This document shows, one piece after another, positions 5,124-5,291 of a DNA stretch of 5,291 bases. The notes under the pieces were generated by a model, which saw only the letters and a program-made list of their open reading frames with translations, searched no databases and was not told the DNA's origin. The DNA comes from Syntrophomonadaceae bacterium. GTDB lineage: Bacteria > Bacillota > Dethiobacteria > PWVN01. Each line of letters opens with the position of its first letter. Position 1 is the first letter of the stretch. The stretch spans positions 1 through 5,291 of the forward strand of contig SLHK01000210.1 in the NCBI GenBank assembly GCA_007136165.1, in the 5' to 3' direction. The translations under genes and the position numbers were made by a program.

Positions 5124-5291
5124 AAAATTTCTCTTCCCCGGCAGGAAACGGCCCTTCAATCTAAAATTCTTATAGAGGCGGTTTTCTTAGAGCCGGCGAT
5201 TTTACCTGATGCGCCACTTTTTTCTGTGGAAGAGGAGGGAACCCTTACAGCCCCGGGAAAACTGTTGAGCGAGAAATTTCCATATCTTTTA
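5124..5291. other. Region downstream of the permease with no supported gene
   Basis: This 168-bp stretch is richer in A and T than the permease gene. The permease frame stays open after its TAG to the window edge (56 codons), but there is no ATG with a ribosome binding site. The GTG at 5226 has none either. On the minus strand a 44-codon open stretch enters from the right edge and could be the end of a converging gene. Neither is convincing. The only terminator-like element is a 4-bp GGCG/CGCC stem (5195-5198 and 5212-5215) followed closely by six T (5218-5223), which is weak. Confidence 0.4.

Overview
The window looks like chromosomal DNA of an anaerobic Gram-positive (clostridial) bacterium, probably close to the Moorella / Desulfotomaculum / Pelotomaculum group. 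This is inferred from the gene content (rubredoxin, rubrerythrin, A-type flavoprotein), strong AGGAGG-type ribosome binding sites, two GTG starts, and similarity by eye to Moorella FprA. No rRNA, tRNA, CRISPR array, transposase or phage gene is visible. All genes are on the + strand.

Layout. (1) Positions 1-474 hold the 3' part of an HD-domain hydrolase gene that enters from the left. (2) Positions 475-628 are an AT-rich regulatory gap. It has a plausible extended -10 promoter with two adjacent dyad symmetries on its -10/start region. (3) Positions 629-3220 are a tight four-gene unit: Fe/Mn superoxide dismutase, FprA-type flavodiiron protein, rubredoxin and rubrerythrin. The gaps between them are 18-23 bp, each gene has its own ribosome binding site, and a strong intrinsic terminator follows at 3237-3274. 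(4) Positions 3275-3395 are a leader with three imperfect ~27-bp tandem repeats. (5) Positions 3396-5123 encode a 575-residue LctP-family lactate/glycolate permease, visibly richer in GC than the stress genes. One of its hydrophilic loops is coded by a cluster of GC-rich inverted and direct repeats. (6) Positions 5124-5291 contain no gene I can support.

How the genes work together. The operon reads as a complete oxygen-defence module for an anaerobe. SOD converts superoxide to O2 and H2O2. The flavodiiron protein reduces O2 to water (or NO to N2O). Rubrerythrin reduces H2O2 to water. Rubredoxin is the likely electron donor to the two reductases. The NAD(P)H:rubredoxin reductase that would recharge rubredoxin is not in the window. 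The permease behind the terminator appears to be a separate unit for importing lactate or glycolate.

I found no clearly new biological system. The points most worth a second look are the palindromes over the sod promoter, the Cys-Cys-Cys tail and mixed metal signature of the SOD, the altered FMN-loop sequence in FprA, the tandem-repeat leader of the permease, and the palindrome-rich loop inside the permease.
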